A stretch of 64,000 nt of DNA. Origin: Echinarachnius parma (lineage: Eukaryota > Echinodermata > Echinoidea > Clypeasteroida > Echinarachniidae). Position numbers and translations under genes: made by a program. How positions within the stretch are numbered: the first letter of the stretch is position 1; every line of letters starts with the position of its first letter. The DNA is taken from assembly GCA_037951105.1 (NCBI GenBank), contig JBAMJV010007240.1, positions 49,563-113,562 on the forward strand, given 5' to 3'. A model generated the notes under the pieces. It saw only the letters and a list, made by a program, of their open reading frames with translations. It was not told where the DNA came from and ran no database searches. Below, piece after piece: positions 59,836-64,000 of the stretch.

Positions 59836-62800
59836 GCGATGTACATTATTTATAACAAGTAAAATGTCAAGGGAAAAGAGGACATTTAGGAGAATTCAGA
59901 ACACTCGAATCAGACAATCGAAATATGAAGCGCTCAGTTCCAAAAGGCGAAAAATCCACTTTCCATAAAAATTTGAGTTAACGATATCAGTACATTAATA
60001 AGCTGCGTAGCTATCTAGAAACCCAAATTTTAGGACAAATTACACATCAAAATAAGAATATGGAACGTTCTATTTTCATGTATTATTTCTATATGTATGT
60101 GTGAAAAGTTGGACAAAAGAAACATGATTTTCTCCAAAGTTGATAAAGTGGATTAGCGCCTTTTGGAATTGAGCTCTTTCAATTACAAAGTTTTGTGGTG
60201 ACCGGTCACAATTATCTTCACAGAGTTGACCCATAGGCCCATATACGCAGGGCAAGACGGTGGGGGGGGGGGGGGGGTGGGGGGGGGGGGGGGAGGCCAT
60301 GCAGGCTAGTCTTGCTAATCGACAAATATTGGTATATCGCCAGCCCCAGCGGGGGAAACGCATTAAATCAGCGTGATAGAGATCCAGACTGTTCAGTATC
60401 TCTTACCAATTTCCCCTCTAATGTTTACGTACATTTACATAGACATCAATGATCTTACCTTACTGCATATGTTTGGGTCATCGAAATCGTAATTTTAAAA
60501 CATAACACACAAGCAACGGGAAGTGAGTGCTCAACAAAATACCGTGACCATGACTGTTTAGATTATAAAGGGGGGGGGGGGGGCGGGGGGGGGGGTACAT
60601 CCCCAGGCCCCCATCAACATGTATACACCGATGAGGCCATTGTCCTCATATACCTCGTTACCTTATCTAACCTTTGGGCTATCCCGGTTACATCACGGTT
60701 GACGGTTGTGTTCGGTTCACGGCATGAGTGTCAAATTCATGACGTCACCCATTTCCAACATCTTTTATATAAATGTACTTGTACATACAACCATGAACGC
60801 TCACTATACACATTTCCAGTAGTCCTTTTTATACATCTAATCATTCATTCCATCAACATTTTGAAAGTCTATTTTCAAGTATCACGGACAAAGGTAGAAA
60901 TTATTTGTCTTTATATTTTCAAACAAACTTTGAGAAAGCAGGAAACGTAAATTTACAACAGTAGATAAATATTTGTATTAATGTAAAATCATGGATTTAT
61001 ACAATTAAAGTACATTGAAGTATGAAATTTAAATGCACGAACCTATATTGTCGTGTGTTACCTTGGCCACAGCAAGATAATACTACCGGAATATTAAAAC
61101 AATTTTGTAACAATACTGAAAATGCAAATGTTACATTGTGATGACAGACGTGTGATAGAATGAACAAATATTTTGGAAAGGATTGGGAAAGAGAGTCTAA
61201 TGTGATATTGGAGTATACGTTGCGAGACGGAGGTGATAGAACAGAATAAGGAGCGGAAGTCGTGGACAATTATTAAACAGGAATGAAGAAATGGCGAGAA
61301 ATCGGAGAGACGATGACAACTCATAAACAGAAAATTGGGAAAAGAGAAGAGAAAAGAAATGAAATTTTAATAGATAAAGAGCAAGAAGGAGAAAGGAGAG
61401 AGAGGGGGAGAGATGGGGGGAGACGGATAAGGAGAGTTTGGGAAGAAATTGGACTAATTAAAACCCCTTCATTACCGACTCGCGCCATCTTATTAATCTC
61501 CTTCCAAACCCCGAGGACTTTATGCATGGGATAGGGTAACTCAAAGCAGTGGAGGGGACAAAGGGGGAGGGGGGGGGGGGGGGGGGGGGGGGCAGTCGGT
61601 ATGATGAATTTCTCCCCGTTGGAAATTATTCCCCCTCCTCTCTTTCCTGTAACCCTTGGATAAAATCAGTAATGAGATACATTACAGTTTATTATATTAA
61701 TAATGATTATGGTATTTGTAAGTACAAAATTGTTGTTATTGTTTATTGAATCAAAACGCTGCCACGTACGGTCGCAGTTACAAAGACTGAAAATATGCAG
61801 GGACGATTGACAATAATTCGTGTGTTTTTTGTAAGGAACTGCTCAAATAATGTCCCCCTTTATGTGGTTTCTTGTCCCCTTACAACCCCCTGGTGCGGGT
61901 CGACATTCGCCACGCCACTAAACTGAACTGATGAATGAGACGAAATGAGATCCCTTAAAGGGTCTCGAGATGCCATCAAATCTGTATAGTGAACCTGTCT
62001 TTTATTATATCGTAGATACTCACTCTGACCCATTTTCTAAGTCACGTGATTATACCGCTTTTAACCCCCTTCCATTCAAATCCATTGTTGTTGTTATTAT
62101 AATTTCCATTGTCAAAACATGACGATGATGTTTCTCAGCACTTACCGTATATGGCGCCATTTATCTGTTTCAGATATTCAAAGGCATTCGCGCCTCCAAT
62201 AGCTGTGTCAAGACATTATTTTTTATAAATTTTGATTTGTTTATTTCCAGGAAAAAAATAACAATTACATAAATGTATGATGAAAAAAGAAGAAATCTCA
62301 TCGACTAGTGCTTGAGGATTGCCAAAAGGACTCACGTTCCTGTAAACGGCTTTTACTAGTCGATGGGTGACACACAATACATGAACACATGGAAGTCATA
62401 AACAACATTAAAACTACATTATAATGGAAAATACTGCTGTAAACTGCGTATCTACCAAAATATCAACTGTGTATGAGATATGTTTTATGTCAGTAGTATG
62501 AAAATAAATTATAAGACAAATCATCTCTATACTGTCCACATTTTGCAAGCCAACATTAACAAGTTGCGATATTCCTTGTCTTATATGAACGGAAATACCA
62601 GTTAAGATTTATTCTGTGAATATTAGGACTTTAAAATATATTTTAAGCTCAATTATATTGATTTGTATAACTCGAAATAATAAATAGTCACTGCGACCGT
62701 TAATAAGTCTAGCATTTCAGACCGTTATTGTATTAAGTGTTTGTAATCGATATTCACAAACCAAACATTGAATGTAGTTTGATTAAGCACATTCAAAGTG

Positions 62801-62859
62801 ATGCAATCATATTGTTGATGTACTGTCTTTAAACTTGGTAAAACAGTTTATAAATAGTC
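59836..62859. other. Unassigned stretch with poly-G runs
   Basis: Poly-G runs at 60262-60293, 60570-60595 and 61569-61592 (G24, the longest). A purine-rich tract lies at about 61280-61440. At 61961-61980 GAGATCCCTTAAAGGGTCTC looks like two TTAA-element ends meeting at one TTAA. No gene supported. Confidence 0.5.
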
Positions 62860-63178
62860 CATGAGTGTGTTTCGCAAAGATCCTAAGTTGAACTTATCTC
62901 TAAGTTGGACTTAACTATTATGGAAAGCCATTGTAGCCTTGGAATACAATATACTCAAAAGCAAAAAAGCAAGAATATCAGACTTTTCATAAATGTTGCA
63001 TCAAGAACATGAAATCTCCTTGATAATATAAAATATTGATGATTTGGAATCAACATTCTATGCCTTTTAAAAAGGACTTTGCACAAAAAAACAAAAAAAA
63101 AAACAATGGCTTTCCATACTTTTGAAGTCCAACTTAGAGTTAAGTTCAACTTAGGATCTTTGTGAAACACCCCCCATG
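62860..63178. mobile_element. Fold-back element of ~320 bp
   Basis: CATGAGTGTGTTTCGCAAAG and CCTAAGTTGAACTTA pair with TAAGTTCAACTTAGGATC and TTTGTGAAACAC at the right. Inner TATGGAAAGCCATTG also pairs. Spacer ~150 bp. No coding capacity. Confidence 0.8.
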
Positions 63179-63800
63179 ATACATATATTCAGAATAGAAA
63201 TTAAATGAGCCTGATAGTTAGACTACAAAATGATTCATATTAGTTTTCCTTCAATAATTGGAATTCTGCATCACTGTGAACTTTAACATTACTCCAACTT
63301 GATGTGAAAAGGATCCTCGTGGTTTATGGAATGTTTACTGACTTTGAAACGTGCCCGTAAAGACGGACGCTATTGATATTATTATTTTGAAAGTAAAGTT
63401 TGCAGAGTAAAACAAAAAAGGAAAACAAAAACCAATTTTATGTAGCACATGTTCGTCGTCAAACTTGTGTTTCCACTCCCAACGTACTTTGGGGGACGCT
63501 TCCATTAACATTAAAGGTGCGAATAAATTCTGCTGAGAGAAAACACGAAATAAAGTGGAAATAAAACCTTATTATTCAATATCAGTTCATAATGCATCAA
63601 CATTTCGTTTATCCAAGGAGGTATTAGGAAGAAATACCTCCTTGGTTTATCTGCCTATCCGGATCCGTTGATTGAATGATAAAAAAAGGTGTTGGTCATA
63701 AATCATTGTCGGCCACTTCTTCAGTCTTGCGTTAATTCCCGCGGTTCCGAACATGATGCCGCCATTTTGGTAAGGTGTGAATTGCAACGGGTACCGGCGA
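63179..63800. other. Unassigned stretch with one strong hairpin
   Basis: CCAAGGAGGTATT (63613-63625) and its exact complement (63633-63645) form a 13 bp stem with a 7 nt loop. No gene seen. Confidence 0.5.
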
Positions 63801-64000
63801 TTAAAGGGGTAGTTTAGTTTTGGTAGAGAGGGCGCTGCAGATCACAATTTTTTTGTGAGGTAATGAAAAACTGAGTGTCGAATTGAGAGAACATGCAATT
63901 TTAATGGAAAAATAAACTTTATTTGGTCAAAATCGACCCAGAAACGGCTGAAATATCAATAAATATATCTGATCTATAATTATTTGGGGCCCAAATAATT
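63801..64000 (+). mobile_element. TTAA-bounded element, family A, cut by window end
   Basis: TTAAAGGGGTAGTTTAGTTT, GAGAGGGCGCTGCAG, AACTGAGTGTCG and AAACGGCTGAAATATCAATA follow family A to its central TTTGGGGCCCAAATAATT palindrome, where the window stops. Confidence 0.9.

Noticed and set aside
61928..61950. Hammerhead-ribozyme-like core (CTGATGA then GACGAAA)
   Set aside because: The seven bases between cannot form stem II and no flanking stems I/III were found.

Overview
This 64 kb window looks like an intergenic or intronic, repeat-dense stretch of a eukaryotic genome. It is AT-rich and holds long (GT)n, (ATC)n, (GATA)n and (GGA)n microsatellites, many short inverted-repeat transposons, and no operon-like packing of ORFs. 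The compact foldback elements and the many poly-G/poly-C runs resemble what I know of marine invertebrate, especially deuterostome (echinoderm-like), genomes. That placement is an impression from repeat style, not a demonstration. I found no intact protein-coding gene, no tRNA or rRNA gene and no CRISPR. The open frames are almost all explained by microsatellites, tandem repeats or chance.

Layout. 0.3-3.6 kb: hexanucleotide and CA microsatellites, then three tandem copies of a ~940 bp unit. 4.7-6.1 kb: a 1.34 kb palindrome whose two arms each carry a broken Tc1/mariner-type transposase DNA-binding region. 7.2-16.6 kb: dispersed inverted-repeat elements and small tandem repeats in AT-rich sequence. 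17.1-23.9 kb: a large inverted duplication with ~2.25 kb arms and a ~2.3 kb spacer. 24-25.3 kb: two long GT microsatellites and a TTAA-bounded element. 26.4-31.5 kb: a near-perfect 120 bp hairpin, a 298 bp tandem duplication, a possible non-coding spliced exon, a GATA tract and a ~137 bp tandem array. 32.6-37 kb: a piggyBac-like non-autonomous element abutting an element with an internal tandem array, then a hAT-like element (8 bp target duplication) with a five-copy internal array. 37.8-51.4 kb: many further inverted-repeat elements and two more tandem arrays. 51.4-64 kb: minisatellites, purine-rich and TTG-rich tracts, poly-G runs and more elements, the last cut by the window edge.

The main theme is a set of non-autonomous DNA transposon families. 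(A) TTAA-bounded elements starting AGGGATAG, ~10 copies. (B) TTAA-bounded elements starting AGGGATCT, about 375 bp. (C) ~160 bp foldbacks ending GGGCCCCGTTGCAG, 4 copies. (D) ~230 bp foldbacks with CACACAGAGCCGACTCG-like ends, 4 copies in two subfamilies. (E) elements ending CAGTGGCGTAGC with internal poly-G/C. (F) tiny ~80-100 bp TTAA-bounded repeats. No autonomous partner is visible. The most interesting items are the large inverted duplication whose inner breakpoint lies inside a family A element, the Tc1 palindrome, the TTAA elements sharing one target site, and the cluster of CACTGTGA words near 39.6 kb.
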